A stretch of 41,188 bases of DNA from Phycisphaerales bacterium. Lineage in GTDB: Bacteria; Planctomycetota; Phycisphaerae; Phycisphaerales; UBA1924. The number at the start of each line of letters is the position of its first letter. Positions within the stretch are counted from its first letter, which is position 1. Shown one piece after another: positions 27,094 through 35,321 of the stretch. The stretch spans positions 1-41,188 of the forward strand of contig WGEO01000145.1 of NCBI GenBank assembly GCA_015492715.1. Direction: 5' to 3'. The notes beneath the pieces are model-generated. The model was not told the origin of the DNA. It did not search any database and was given only the letters and a program-made list of their open reading frames with translations. A program made the position numbers and the translations under genes.

Positions 27094-28950
27094 ATGCCCG
27101 ATCAGGAGCCCACCATCGTGGACCGTCGCCACCTGGTGATCGCAGTGCTCGCGATCGTGGCGATCGTCGCACATCTGCTCATGCGGTGGATGGATCTCGG
27201 CGATCCGCGTTATCCGCTGTATGGCGCGCTCGTGCTCGGGGGCGGACCGCTGGTGATCGAGCTCTTGCACGCCCTGCTCCGGCGGGACTTCGGCTCCGAT
27301 CTGCTCGCGGGGATCTCGATCGTCACGAGTGTCGTCCTGGGCGAGTACCTCGCGGGCACGCTCGTCGTGCTCATGCTCTCCGGGGGCGAGGCGCTGGAGG
27401 CGTACGCCGTTGCCAACGCCTCGGGTGTGCTCAAGGCGATGGCCAGGCGCATGCCGGCCGTGGCGCACAAGAAGACGGATTCGACCATGGTCGATGTTCC
27501 GATCGACGAGATCGAGCCGGGCGACATCCTGGTCGTGCTCCCGCACGAGACCTGTCCCGTCGACGGCACGGTGATCGAGGGGCACGCCGTCATGGACGAG
27601 TCGTACCTGACGGGCGAGCCATACCTGATGAGCAAGACGCCCGGGGCGAAGGTGATCTCCGGTGCGATCAATGGCGAGACGGCGCTGACGATCCGTGCCG
27701 ATCGCCGGGCCAGCGACTCGCGCTACGCGAAGATCATGCGGGTGATGCAGGAGTCCGAGCAGCGCCGCCCGCGAATGCGCCGCCTGGCGGATCAGCTGGG
27801 TGCGTGGTACACCCCGCTTGCCGTCGGCGTGGCGCTCGTCGCGTGGGGGCTGTCGGGCGACCCTGTGCGCTTTCTTGCGGTCCTCGTCGTCGCGACGCCC
27901 TGCCCGCTGCTGATCGCGATCCCGACGGCGATCATCGCCTCGATCAGCCTCGCCGCCAAGCGGGCGATCATCATCCGTGATCCGGTCGCGCTGGAGCGCA
28001 TCAATACCTGCCGAACCATGATCTTCGACAAGACGGGGACGCTGACCTACGGCGAGCCTCGTCTGACGGAGATCCTCACCGGTCCCGGTTTCAGCGAGAC
28101 GGAGGTCCTGTCGCTTGCCGCGAGCCTCGAGCAGTACTCGAAGCATCCGCTGGCCAAGGCCGTGCTCCGTGCCGCTCGCGAGCGCAGTCTCGTGCTCCAC
28201 CAGGCCCGTCATATCGAGGAGCCGCCGGGCAGGGGGCTGCGTGGCGAGATCGAGGGCAGGCATATCGAGATCACCAGCCGAACCCGTGTAGCCGAGGAGC
28301 ATGCGGATATCGCGCTTCCGGAGCAGGCCGTGGGCATGGAGGCCGTGGTCCTCGTCGACGGCAGGTTCGCTGCGCTGCTTCGATTCCGCGACACGCCCCG
28401 CAAGGAGGGTCGCCTGTTCATCAAGCACCTCTCGACCCGCCACGGCATCCAGCGCGTCCTGATCGTCTCGGGCGACCGGGAGTCCGAGGTGCGTTACCTC
28501 GCCGACCTCGTCGGCATCGACGAGATCCATGCGGGTGTCAGTCCTGAAGAAAAGGTCGAGATCACGCGTCGCGAGACCGAGCGGGCACCGACGGCCTTCG
28601 TGGGCGACGGGGTCAACGATGCGCCCGCGCTGCTCGTGGCGACGGTCGGGATCGCCATGGGCACGACGAGCGAGGTGACGACCGAGGCCGCGGGCGCTGT
28701 CATTCTCGATTCATCCCTCGAAAAGGTCGACGAGTTCATGCACATCGGCCGCCGGATGCGCCGCATTGCGCTGCAGAGCGCGGTGGGGGGCATCGCGCTG
28801 TCCCTGATCGCGATGGTCATCGCGGCGTTCGGCTTCCTGCCGCCCGTTGCCGGTGCGCTGACCCAGGAGGTCATCGATGTCTTCGCCGTGCTCAACGCGC
28901 TGCGAGCGGCGATCCCGCCCGAGGATCTGACGGACATCGACGACGCCTGA
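27094..28950 (+). CDS. P1B-type (heavy-metal) ATPase without N-terminal metal-binding domain
   Basis: The 618-residue protein exports a transition metal at the expense of ATP. It shows the phosphorylation site DKTGTLT (D312), TGEP (173-176), the transmembrane metal motif TPCP (268-271) instead of the CPC of copper and cadmium pumps, KHPLAKA of the nucleotide domain and [10 protein letters not shown]. The final helix contains [15 protein letters not shown]. The N-terminus lacks a heavy-metal-associated domain and seems to have fewer helices than Cu pumps, so it is close to a minimal P1B enzyme. TPC has been used to define a P1B-5 group (nickel/cobalt/iron), but substrate is uncertain. It stands alone, with a terminator before it and a convergent gene after. 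Confidence 0.88.
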   Translation: MPDQEPTIVDRRHLVIAVLAIVAIVAHLLMRWMDLGDPRYPLYGALVLGGGPLVIELLHALLRRDFGSDLLAGISIVTSVVLGEYLAGTLVVLMLSGGEALEAYAVANASGVLKAMARRMPAVAHKKTDSTMVDVPIDEIEPGDILVVLPHETCPVDGTVIEGHAVMDESYLTGEPYLMSKTPGAKVISGAINGETALTIRADRRASDSRYAKIMRVMQESEQRRPRMRRLADQLGAWYTPLAVGVALVAWGLSGDPVRFLAVLVVATPCPLLIAIPTAIIASISLAAKRAIIIRDPVALERINTCRTMIFDKTGTLTYGEPRLTEILTGPGFSETEVLSLAASLEQYSKHPLAKAVLRAARERSLVLHQARHIEEPPGRGLRGEIEGRHIEITSRTRVAEEHADIALPEQAVGMEAVVLVDGRFAALLRFRDTPRKEGRLFIKHLSTRHGIQRVLIVSGDRESEVRYLADLVGIDEIHAGVSPEEKVEITRRETERAPTAFVGDGVNDAPALLVATVGIAMGTTSEVTTEAAGAVILDSSLEKVDEFMHIGRRMRRIALQSAVGGIALSLIAMVIAAFGFLPPVAGALTQEVIDVFAVLNALRAAIPPEDLTDIDDA

Positions 28951-28955
28951 GAGAT

Positions 28956-29747
28956 TCAGATGGCTTCAAGGCGGCCGCCATCGACGGCGAGGCTCTGCCC
29001 GCTGATGTAACTCGCCGCGGGGCTTGCGAGGAATGCGACGGCGTTGGCGACCTCCTCGGGATCGCCAAAGCGACCCATGGGCACGGTCGCCCGCATCTCG
29101 CTCGCGATGACTTCCTCGTCGACACCTCGCACTTGGGCCCGCGTGCGGATGAGATTCTGGAGGCGGGCCGTCTCCGTGAAGCCGGGCAGCACATTGTTCA
29201 CGGTGATGCCGTCGGGCGCCAGTTCCCGGCTGATCGTCTTGGCCCAGCTTGCCACGGCGCCGCGCACCGTGTTGCTCACGCCCAGGCCCGGGATCGGCTG
29301 GCGCACGCTCGTCGAGATGATGTTGACGATCCGCCCGAATCCCGCCGAGCGCATGCCCGGGACGACGGCCTGGGCAAGGACCTGATTGCAGATCAGATGC
29401 ATGCGAAAGGCTCGCAGGTACGCCTCGGGTTGGGCCTCGATCGCCGGTCCGCCGGGAGGACCGCCCGTGTTGTTGATCAGGATGTGGTAGATGCGCCCCC
29501 CGTCCAGCGATCCCTGCACGCCGTCACGGACCTCGTCCGGGTCGTCGAAGTCGGCGCATATCCAGTCATGGTCCTGTCCGTCGCCGTCGGCAGGAAGAAA
29601 CTCGCATGTCTCCCGCAGGCGATTCTCATCGCGTGCAAGCAGGGTGATCGATGCTCCCAGGCGTGCCAGGAGGATGGCACAGGCCCGTCCGATTCCCTGG
29701 GTGGAACCCCCGACCAACGCCCGACGACCGTTGAGTGCCAGATCCAT
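28956..29747 (-). CDS. SDR-fold protein with altered catalytic residues (FabG-like)
   Basis: The 263-residue protein has the Rossmann start ([10 protein letters not shown] instead of TGxxxGIG), NNTGGP, NIISTSV and [10 protein letters not shown], plus the usual C-terminal VDGG. At the YxxxK position, 13 residues after S145, the sequence reads S158-N-T-V-R162, so both the tyrosine and lysine are missing. A known subgroup of beta-ketoacyl reductase-like SDRs has this SNTxRG pattern, so it is probably a true family feature, not a mutation. The reaction is unknown. ATG 29747 has TACCCT 5 nt upstream and no Shine-Dalgarno. It converges on the ATPase gene with a 5-bp gap. Confidence 0.85.
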   Translation of the reverse strand: MDLALNGRRALVGGSTQGIGRACAILLARLGASITLLARDENRLRETCEFLPADGDGQDHDWICADFDDPDEVRDGVQGSLDGGRIYHILINNTGGPPGGPAIEAQPEAYLRAFRMHLICNQVLAQAVVPGMRSAGFGRIVNIISTSVRQPIPGLGVSNTVRGAVASWAKTISRELAPDGITVNNVLPGFTETARLQNLIRTRAQVRGVDEEVIASEMRATVPMGRFGDPEEVANAVAFLASPAASYISGQSLAVDGGRLEAI

Positions 29748-29752
29748 GGGCG

Positions 29753-29758
29753 AGGGTA
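29753..29758 (-). promoter_or_regulatory. -10-like hexamer before the SDR gene
   Basis: On the minus strand TACCCT (within CTACCCT) is followed by 5 nt and the ATG at 29747. This suggests a leaderless transcript. Confidence 0.35.
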
Positions 29759-29800
29759 GGACGCGGCATGGGGGAGGGCGAGGACCCATCAGATGCCAAG

Positions 29801-29809
29801 TTATCCACA
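29801..29809 (+). promoter_or_regulatory. consensus DnaA box upstream of recA
   Basis: TTATCCACA matches the DnaA-box consensus TTATNCACA exactly. It is single, and lies 15 bp before the -35 element of the recA promoter. A lone box could be a regulatory site or chance. Confidence 0.45.
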
Positions 29810-29816
29810 AACGATA

Positions 29817-29842
29817 CCCGAACATTGACACATCCGTTCGGG
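29817..29842. promoter_or_regulatory. inverted repeat over the recA -35 element
   Basis: CCCGAAC (29817-29823) and GTTCGGG (29836-29842) form a perfect 7-bp dyad with a 12-bp centre that contains the -35 TTGACA. The GAAC/GTTC half-sites recall Gram-positive LexA boxes, but the spacing differs (12 instead of 4). It is a candidate operator for damage control of recA. Confidence 0.45.
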
Positions 29843-29854
29843 TTCTGGTATACT
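29825..29854 (+). promoter_or_regulatory. sigma70-type promoter of recA
   Basis: TTGACA (29825-29830) and TATACT (29849-29854) are separated by 18 bp, which is close to the housekeeping consensus. The start of transcription would be near 29861, leaving a leader of about 140 nt before the recA ATG. Confidence 0.8.
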
Positions 29855-30001
29855 CCGCCCGCCGGGCACGCGACCAGCGCCGCCCCCGGCCTCGGCCACG
29901 GGTCGCGTTGGCCCGTGCGAGTTCCGCGCTGGTTTCGTCCGCGTCACCTGCCCCGCGTGCGGGCCAGCCGGCGGGGGCGAGCAGAAGCAGGGGAGGGCAT
30001 T

Positions 30002-31153
30002 ATGCCCGCAAAGACGACATCGTCCGAGAAGTCCGCCGGCACGACCAGCAACGCCAGAGGCTCCGCCAAGGCGCCGAAGGGGACCGGTGCAGCCCAGATC
30101 ATCGAGCCCAAGCCCGCCGGGGCGAACGGTGCGGCAGGCGTGGACCCGCAGAAGAAGCAGGCACTGGATCGGGCCCTCTCCCAGATCGACAAGGTCTTCG
30201 GCAAGGGCTCGATCATGCGTCTGGACGAAGATGCCTACCTCGCGGTGCAGGGCATCAGCACCGGAGCCCTGAGCCTCGACCTGGCTCTGGGCGGGCGTGG
30301 CATTCCACGGGGACGCATCGTGGAGGTCTTCGGGCCGGAATCCAGCGGAAAGACGACACTGGCTCTGACGGTTGCTGCCAATGCGCAGAAGGGTGGGGGC
30401 GTCGCCGCGTTCATCGACGCCGAGCACGCGCTGGATCCCACATGGGCGAAGAAGATCGGCGTCAACATCGACGAGTTGCTCGTCTCTCAGCCGGATACGG
30501 GCGAGCAGGCGCTGGAGATCTGCGAGCTGCTGGTGCGATCCAACGCGGTGGATGTGATCGTCGTCGATTCCGTCGCCGCGCTCATTCCCAAGGCCGAGAT
30601 CGAGGGCGAGATGGGCGACAGCCATGTCGGGCTGCAGGCTCGCCTCATGAGCCAGGCCATGCGCAAGCTCACGGGCGTGATCGCTCGCTCCAACTGTACC
30701 GTCATCTTCATCAACCAGATCCGCGAGAAGATCGGCGTGATGTTCGGCAGCCCGGAGACAACGCCCGGCGGGCGGGCACTCAAGTTCTACTCCTCCGTCC
30801 GCATCGACATCCGGCGCACCGGCGCGATCAAGGACGGCGACCAGAATGTGGGCAACCGCGTGCGTGCCCGCGTCGTCAAGAACAAGGTCGCCCCGCCCTT
30901 CCGCCAGGCCGAGTTCGACATCATGTTCGATGAAGGGATCAGCGCCAGCGGCGACCTGCTCGATCTGGCGATCGACGCGGGCGTGTGCCAGAAGTCCGGC
31001 TCCTGGTTTAGTTATGGCGAGATGCGTCTGGGCCAGGGGCGCGAGAACGCCAAGGCGTTCCTGCGCGAGAATCCGGACCTGTTCGAGGAGATCCGACAGG
31101 GCGTGCTCAGGGTCAAAGCACCACAGCCGCCAGCAAAGATCGAAGAGGCCTGA
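30002..31153 (+). CDS. recA: recombinase RecA
   Basis: RecA forms filaments on single-stranded DNA, drives strand exchange and activates SOS repressors. The 383-residue protein has FGKGSIMRL, the Walker [10 protein letters not shown] (111-119), IDAEHALDP, Walker [11 protein letters not shown], the L1/L2 region ([32 protein letters not shown]) and ALKFYSSVR. Residues 1-50 form a Lys/Ala/Ser-rich extension absent from E. coli RecA, and the acidic C-terminal tail is almost missing (ends with IEEA). GGAGG lies 5 nt before ATG 30002. An in-frame upstream ATG at 29735 would take in the promoter and is rejected. Confidence 0.97.
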   Translation: MPAKTTSSEKSAGTTSNARGSAKAPKGTGAAQIIEPKPAGANGAAGVDPQKKQALDRALSQIDKVFGKGSIMRLDEDAYLAVQGISTGALSLDLALGGRGIPRGRIVEVFGPESSGKTTLALTVAANAQKGGGVAAFIDAEHALDPTWAKKIGVNIDELLVSQPDTGEQALEICELLVRSNAVDVIVVDSVAALIPKAEIEGEMGDSHVGLQARLMSQAMRKLTGVIARSNCTVIFINQIREKIGVMFGSPETTPGGRALKFYSSVRIDIRRTGAIKDGDQNVGNRVRARVVKNKVAPPFRQAEFDIMFDEGISASGDLLDLAIDAGVCQKSGSWFSYGEMRLGQGRENAKAFLRENPDLFEEIRQGVLRVKAPQPPAKIEEA

Positions 31154-31219
31154 GACGGGGGCGAGGCATCGATCCATTCCATCGTCGTGAGGCGAGGATC
31201 GTTCGGTGTGCGCGCCATC

Positions 31220-31225
31220 TACGCT
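31220..31225 (+). promoter_or_regulatory. -10-like hexamer for leaderless aminotransferase gene
   Basis: TACGCT (in CTACGCTTG) is followed by exactly 6 nt and ATG 31232, without a Shine-Dalgarno sequence. Confidence 0.5.
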
Positions 31226-31231
31226 TGGGGC

Positions 31232-32422
31232 ATGCATGACCCCCGTCGAGCCGTTGCCGAACGCTTCCGACCCTTCGGCACCACGATCTTCGCCGAGATG
31301 ACGCGCCTGGCCAACGAGGCCGGCGCGATCAATCTCTCGCAGGGATTCCCGGACTTCGACGGCCCGCAGTTCGTGCGAGAAGAAGCCAAACGAGCGATCG
31401 ACGAGGGGCACAATCAGTACGCCCCGATGATCGGCGTGCCTCAGTTGACGCGAGCGTTGGCGGATTCCTGGCGCGAGCTGACGGGCATCGAGATCGAGCC
31501 GGCGGTTCATGTCACGGTCACCAGTGGGTGCACGGAGGCCCTTGCGGCGGCATTTCTCGGCTTGTGCAATCCCGGCGAGGAGGTCATTCTCTTCGAGCCG
31601 TACTACGACAGTTATCGCGCGTGCTGCGCCATGGCCGGCGCCATACCGAGATTCGTGGCGCTGCGCCCGCCCCCGCCAGGGGCGCCGGATGATGCCCCGT
31701 TTGTGTTCGATGAAGATGAACTTCGCGCGGCGTTCAGCGATCGCACACGGGCAATCCTCATCAACACGCCGCACAACCCCACGGGCAAGGTCTTCACGCA
31801 GGCTGAACTGGCATGTATCGCGGATCTCTGCCGCAAGTTCGATGTCATCGCGATCTGCGACGAGGTCTACGAGCACCTGACCTACGGAGCCAAGCACATC
31901 CGCATGGCGACGCTGGAGGGGATGTTCGAGCGGACGCTGACGCTCTCGAGCCTCGGCAAGACCCACAGCCTGACGGGTTGGAAGATCGGCTGGGCCATCG
32001 GCCCGGCGCATCTGAGTGCCGCAGTCCGCAGTGCGCACCAGTTCCTGACCTACGCCGTCGCAACGCCCCTGCAGCACGCCGCCGCACGGGCCATCCGGGA
32101 TGGGGGCGATGCCGTGGCCGATCTGCGCAGCCACTACGAACGGGCCCGCGACTTTCTCTGTGGCGTGCTGCGCGACCTGGGCCTTCGCGTCTTCACACCC
32201 GCCGGGACCTATTTCCTGCTGGCCGACCACACGCCGCTGGGTCTCGGCGATGATGTCGAGTTCTGTCGATACCTGACGACGCAGGTGAAGGTGGCGGCAA
32301 TCCCCCCCTCGGCGTTCTACGAGCACAAGGAACTGGGCCGTCCGCTCGTCCGGTTCGCGTTCTGCAAGAAGATGGAGACACTGGAGCGGGCTGCCGATCG
32401 TCTCCGAACGCTCGCGAAGTGA
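31232..32422 (+). CDS. class I/II PLP-dependent aminotransferase
   Basis: The 396-residue fold-type I enzyme has INLSQGFPDFDGP near residue 33, NQYAPMIG, the cofactor residues N182 in HNPTGK, D210 and Y213 in CDEVYEHL, and the Schiff-base lysine K243 in SSLGKTHSLTGWKIGW. The N-terminal SQGFPDF and the overall pattern resemble the kynurenine aminotransferase/methionine aminotransferase (YbdL) group, which uses large hydrophobic or sulfur amino acids. The exact substrate cannot be given. ATG 31232 is supported by the hexamer 6 nt upstream. An in-frame start at 31187 would add residues not found in the family. Confidence 0.88.
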   Translation: MHDPRRAVAERFRPFGTTIFAEMTRLANEAGAINLSQGFPDFDGPQFVREEAKRAIDEGHNQYAPMIGVPQLTRALADSWRELTGIEIEPAVHVTVTSGCTEALAAAFLGLCNPGEEVILFEPYYDSYRACCAMAGAIPRFVALRPPPPGAPDDAPFVFDEDELRAAFSDRTRAILINTPHNPTGKVFTQAELACIADLCRKFDVIAICDEVYEHLTYGAKHIRMATLEGMFERTLTLSSLGKTHSLTGWKIGWAIGPAHLSAAVRSAHQFLTYAVATPLQHAAARAIRDGGDAVADLRSHYERARDFLCGVLRDLGLRVFTPAGTYFLLADHTPLGLGDDVEFCRYLTTQVKVAAIPPSAFYEHKELGRPLVRFAFCKKMETLERAADRLRTLAK

Positions 32423-32453
32423 CATCCGCGGCCATGGCAGGATTCCAGCACGC

Positions 32454-32459
32454 TACATT
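32454..32459 (+). promoter_or_regulatory. -10-like hexamer for leaderless transporter gene
   Basis: TACATT (in GCTACATTG) is followed by exactly 6 nt and ATG 32466; no Shine-Dalgarno is seen. A GTG at 32460 is in frame, but would leave no spacing to the hexamer. Confidence 0.48.
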
Positions 32460-32465
32460 GTGGCC

Positions 32466-33845
32466 ATGCTCAGCAACCTCGCCGCACGCCTCAGCGCGTT
32501 CTTCCAGAAGACCGCACCGGACCCGTTTACGCTCGCGGTCCTGCTGACCCTCGTCAGCGCCGGGGCAAGCCTCGTGTTCATGCTGACGCGGGACGATCCG
32601 CAGCCGCCGATCGCCCTGCTGGATGCGTGGCGGGGAGACGGCGGCCTCTGGCGGTTCCTCGCATTCAGCATGCAGATGTGCCTGATCCTGGTGACGGGTC
32701 ATGCGCTGGCCGCGAGTCGTCCCGTCGCGCGTCTGATTCGCGCCGTCGGCGATCTCCCGGCGAGCGGGCGATCCGGCGCCGCCCTCGTGGGGTTCGTCGC
32801 TGCCCTGACCGGCCTGCTCAACTGGGGGCTGGGGCTGATCGTCGGCGCCCTGCTCGCCCGCGAGGTCGGGCGGTCGCTCCAGCGCCGGGGCATCGCCCAT
32901 CACTACCCGCTGCTGGCAGCCGCCGGTTACATGGGGCTGCTCGTCTGGCACGCCGGCTTCTCCGGCTCGGCGCCCCTGAGCGTAACCACGCCGGAAGGAG
33001 CCCGGAAGGTCCTCCCGCAGAGCGCACTGGAATCACTCGGCAGCGACACGATCCCGCTGAGCCAGACACTCCTGAGCCCCATGAACATCACGCTGGCGGT
33101 CGGGATGCTCCTGCTCATTCCATTCGTCCTCGCGCTCCTCGATTCTCCGAGCGAGCGCATCGGCGCACGCGAATGGATCGATGAGGCGGACGCACAGGAG
33201 GCCGCCCCGCGCGAGACGATCCGCAGCATCCCGGAGTGGCTCGAGCACACGCCCCTGCTGGCATGGGTGCTCGCGATGGGGCTGTTCGGCGCGTTCGTTC
33301 GCTACGGGCAGGTCGCGGGCCTCGATCGCCTGGGACTCAACGAGGTCAACACGATCATGCTGGCCCTGGGCCTGTTGTGCCACGGGTCCCTGGCGTCGTA
33401 CGCGCGGGCCGCCGAGGAGGCCGCCCGCGGCTGTGCCGGCATCATCACCCAGTTCCCGCTCTACGCCGGCATCATGGCGATGCTGGACGCCTCCGGCCTG
33501 ATCGACTGGTTCGCGGCGGCGCTGGCACGCGGCGGCGAGTCTCTGGCACCCATCCTCACCTACATCTCCGCTGCTGTCGTCAACCTCTTCGTGCCCTCGG
33601 GCGGTGGGCAGTGGGGGATCCAGGGGCCCATCGCACTGCAAGCCGCACTGGATGCCGGGATCGCCCCGGGCAAGATGGTCATGGCCGTGGCCTACGGCGA
33701 TCAACTCACGAACATGCTCCAGCCCTTCTGGGCCCTGCCCCTGCTTGCCATCACACGCGTGCGGGCCCGCGACATCATCGCCTACACCACGGTCGTCATG
33801 GTCGTCGCCGGCCTCTGGTATGCCTTGGTCCTTGCCATCCTTTGA
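32466..33845 (+). CDS. short-chain fatty acid transporter (AtoE family)
   Basis: This inner-membrane protein of 459 residues has about 11-12 hydrophobic segments. It has the family features F-x-x-x-x-PDPFTLAVLLTL near residue 15, LLNWGLGLIVGALLAREV, YPLLAAAGYMGLLVWHAGFSGSAPL and, near the C-terminus, LFVPSGGGQWGIQGPI and MAVAYGDQLTNMLQPFWALPLL. These are typical of the AtoE/TIGR00366 family, which moves short-chain fatty acids such as butyrate or acetoacetate. The glycerate kinase gene follows after 9 bp, so the two are probably co-transcribed. Confidence 0.88.
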   Translation: MLSNLAARLSAFFQKTAPDPFTLAVLLTLVSAGASLVFMLTRDDPQPPIALLDAWRGDGGLWRFLAFSMQMCLILVTGHALAASRPVARLIRAVGDLPASGRSGAALVGFVAALTGLLNWGLGLIVGALLAREVGRSLQRRGIAHHYPLLAAAGYMGLLVWHAGFSGSAPLSVTTPEGARKVLPQSALESLGSDTIPLSQTLLSPMNITLAVGMLLLIPFVLALLDSPSERIGAREWIDEADAQEAAPRETIRSIPEWLEHTPLLAWVLAMGLFGAFVRYGQVAGLDRLGLNEVNTIMLALGLLCHGSLASYARAAEEAARGCAGIITQFPLYAGIMAMLDASGLIDWFAAALARGGESLAPILTYISAAVVNLFVPSGGGQWGIQGPIALQAALDAGIAPGKMVMAVAYGDQLTNMLQPFWALPLLAITRVRARDIIAYTTVVMVVAGLWYALVLAIL

Positions 33846-33854
33846 TCATCACCC

Positions 33855-35150
33855 ATGCACGCGGCACATCCGCATGTTCGGGCGCTTCTGCACACGATCC
33901 GCAATGCGGCGGATCCCTCGCAGGGCGTGCGCGACGCCCTCACATCGCACGAGGTCCATCCGACCTCGCTGTTTGCAACGGGCAAGGCATCACTCACCAT
34001 GGCAAGCACGGCACTGGAGATGGCGGCACCCCGCACGGGGGTCATCACGGCCGTGCCGGACCTGATCTCGACCGTCGAGATTCCCGAGGGCATCGAGGTG
34101 CTGTCCGCCGATCACCCGCTTCCGACACAGCGCAACCTGCAGGCTGCCCGACGGGTCGAGGCGTTCATGAAACGGCTGGGCGAGCAGGACACGCTCCTCG
34201 CGCTCATATCCGGCGGGGGCTCTGCGCACCTCTGCGCACCCGTGCCGCCGCTGACCCTCGACGACCTGCGCCGAGCGACCGACGCCCTGCTGCGTGCGGG
34301 TGCGACGATCCAGGAGCTCAACGCGGTGCGCAAGCACGCCGAACGCCTCAAGGGCGGCAACCTCGCCCGCCTCGCCTACCCGGCCCGCGTGCTCTGCTTC
34401 GTCGTGAGCGATGTCATGGGTGATCGCCTGGACACGATCTCCAGCGGGCCCTTTGCTCCCGATCCTACAACCTATGCCGATGCCCTCGAAGCCCTTCGCG
34501 TGCATGGCCTGCTGGATCTGGTGCCCGCGCTCACACGCCACCTGCAGGCCGGCCTTGCAGGCAGGTTCCCGGAGACCCCCAAGGAGGCAGATCCATGCTT
34601 CGCACGCGTGGAGTCTCGCATCATCGCGTCCAACGCGCAGGTCGTCCGTGCGTGCGCCGCTGCCCTGCAGGAGATGGGGTATGAGGTTCTCGAGGAACGC
34701 ACCCAGTGCACGGGGCAGGCGGGCGAACTGGGCAGACGCCTCGCACGCCGGGCCATCGACGCGGCTCGCACTCCACCCGGGCGGGCGATGGCCATCGTCA
34801 TGGGCGGAGAGACGACGGTCGACACCAGGGGCGCTTCCGGGCTCGGCGGACGCATGCAGGAACTCGCTCTGGCCGCTGCCATCGAGATCGAGGGGGAGCT
34901 GGGCATCACGGTGCTTGCAGTAGCCACGGACGGCATCGACGGGCCGACCGATGCCGCGGGGGCCGTGGTTGATGGCACGACCTGTGCCCGAATGCGGGAG
35001 CACGGCGTGGATCCCCGACAAGCCCTGGAGTCGCACGACAGTTACCACGCCCTGGATGCCGCACAGGCACTGCTTCGAACGGGCCCCACGGGGACGAATG
35101 TCAACGACATTGCGATCGCCATGATCAGGCCGGAATGCCAGCCGCGGTAG
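33855..35150 (+). CDS. glycerate 2-kinase, MOFRL family
   Basis: It phosphorylates D-glycerate to 2-phosphoglycerate, feeding the lower glycolysis that ends in pyruvate kinase. The 431-residue protein has the DUF4147 N-terminal domain (LFATGKAS, SADHPLPTQRN, LISGGGSAHLCAP, ELNAVRKHAERLKGGNLARL, VVSDVMGDRLDTISSGP) and the C-terminal MOFRL domain (MGGETTV, GLGGRMQELAL, ATDGIDGPTDAAGAVVD, TGPTGTNVNDIAI). These match GckA/TtuD-type kinases. It is probably translated from the transporter mRNA, 9 bp after its stop. Confidence 0.92.
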   Translation: MHAAHPHVRALLHTIRNAADPSQGVRDALTSHEVHPTSLFATGKASLTMASTALEMAAPRTGVITAVPDLISTVEIPEGIEVLSADHPLPTQRNLQAARRVEAFMKRLGEQDTLLALISGGGSAHLCAPVPPLTLDDLRRATDALLRAGATIQELNAVRKHAERLKGGNLARLAYPARVLCFVVSDVMGDRLDTISSGPFAPDPTTYADALEALRVHGLLDLVPALTRHLQAGLAGRFPETPKEADPCFARVESRIIASNAQVVRACAAALQEMGYEVLEERTQCTGQAGELGRRLARRAIDAARTPPGRAMAIVMGGETTVDTRGASGLGGRMQELALAAAIEIEGELGITVLAVATDGIDGPTDAAGAVVDGTTCARMREHGVDPRQALESHDSYHALDAAQALLRTGPTGTNVNDIAIAMIRPECQPR

Positions 35151-35184
35151 ACCGGATATAAGGTACAAGAGCCAGCCCTCGTTC

Positions 35185-35201
35185 ATACCGTGGACCGGTA
35201 T
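35185..35201. promoter_or_regulatory. 17-bp inverted repeat upstream of the 35322 promoter
   Basis: ATACCG-TGGAC-CGGTAT is a perfect 6-5-6 dyad ending 11 bp before the -35 element. It could bind an activator or act as a hairpin after the glycerate kinase gene; no T-run follows. Confidence 0.4.
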
Positions 35202-35212
35202 TACGGGGTCGT

Positions 35213-35241
35213 TTGACGAGATCTGATGGATGGATTATACT
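35213..35241 (+). promoter_or_regulatory. near-consensus sigma70 promoter
   Basis: TTGACG (35213-35218) and TATACT (35236-35241) are 17 bp apart. Transcription would start near 35248, leaving a leader of about 75 nt before ATG 35322. Confidence 0.78.
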
Positions 35242-35280
35242 GCAAAGTAAGTCTTGGAGACAGGACATTGTGCCTTCACA

Positions 35281-35300
35281 TACTGTCTGTTGGAACAGTG
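35281..35300. promoter_or_regulatory. LexA-like box (CTGT-N8-ACAG) in the 5' leader
   Basis: TACTGT (35281-35286) and ACAGTG (35295-35300) flank 8 bp. The core CTGT-N8-ACAG is the E. coli LexA box, and 11 of 12 fixed outer bases agree with its extended form. It lies about 35 bp downstream of the predicted transcription start. Planctomycete LexA specificity is not known to me, so function is open. Confidence 0.35.
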
Positions 35301-35321
35301 TCTCGTCGTGTGGTGCGACCC

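Noticed and set aside
29735-30001. Upstream extension of RecA to an ATG at 29735
   Set aside because: It would include the promoter, DnaA box and dyad as coding sequence. The ATG at 30002 has GGAGG 5 nt before it.
29801-32425. Long minus-strand open frame opposite recA and the aminotransferase gene
   Set aside because: It covers the recA promoter and two certain genes, and has no recognisable domain.
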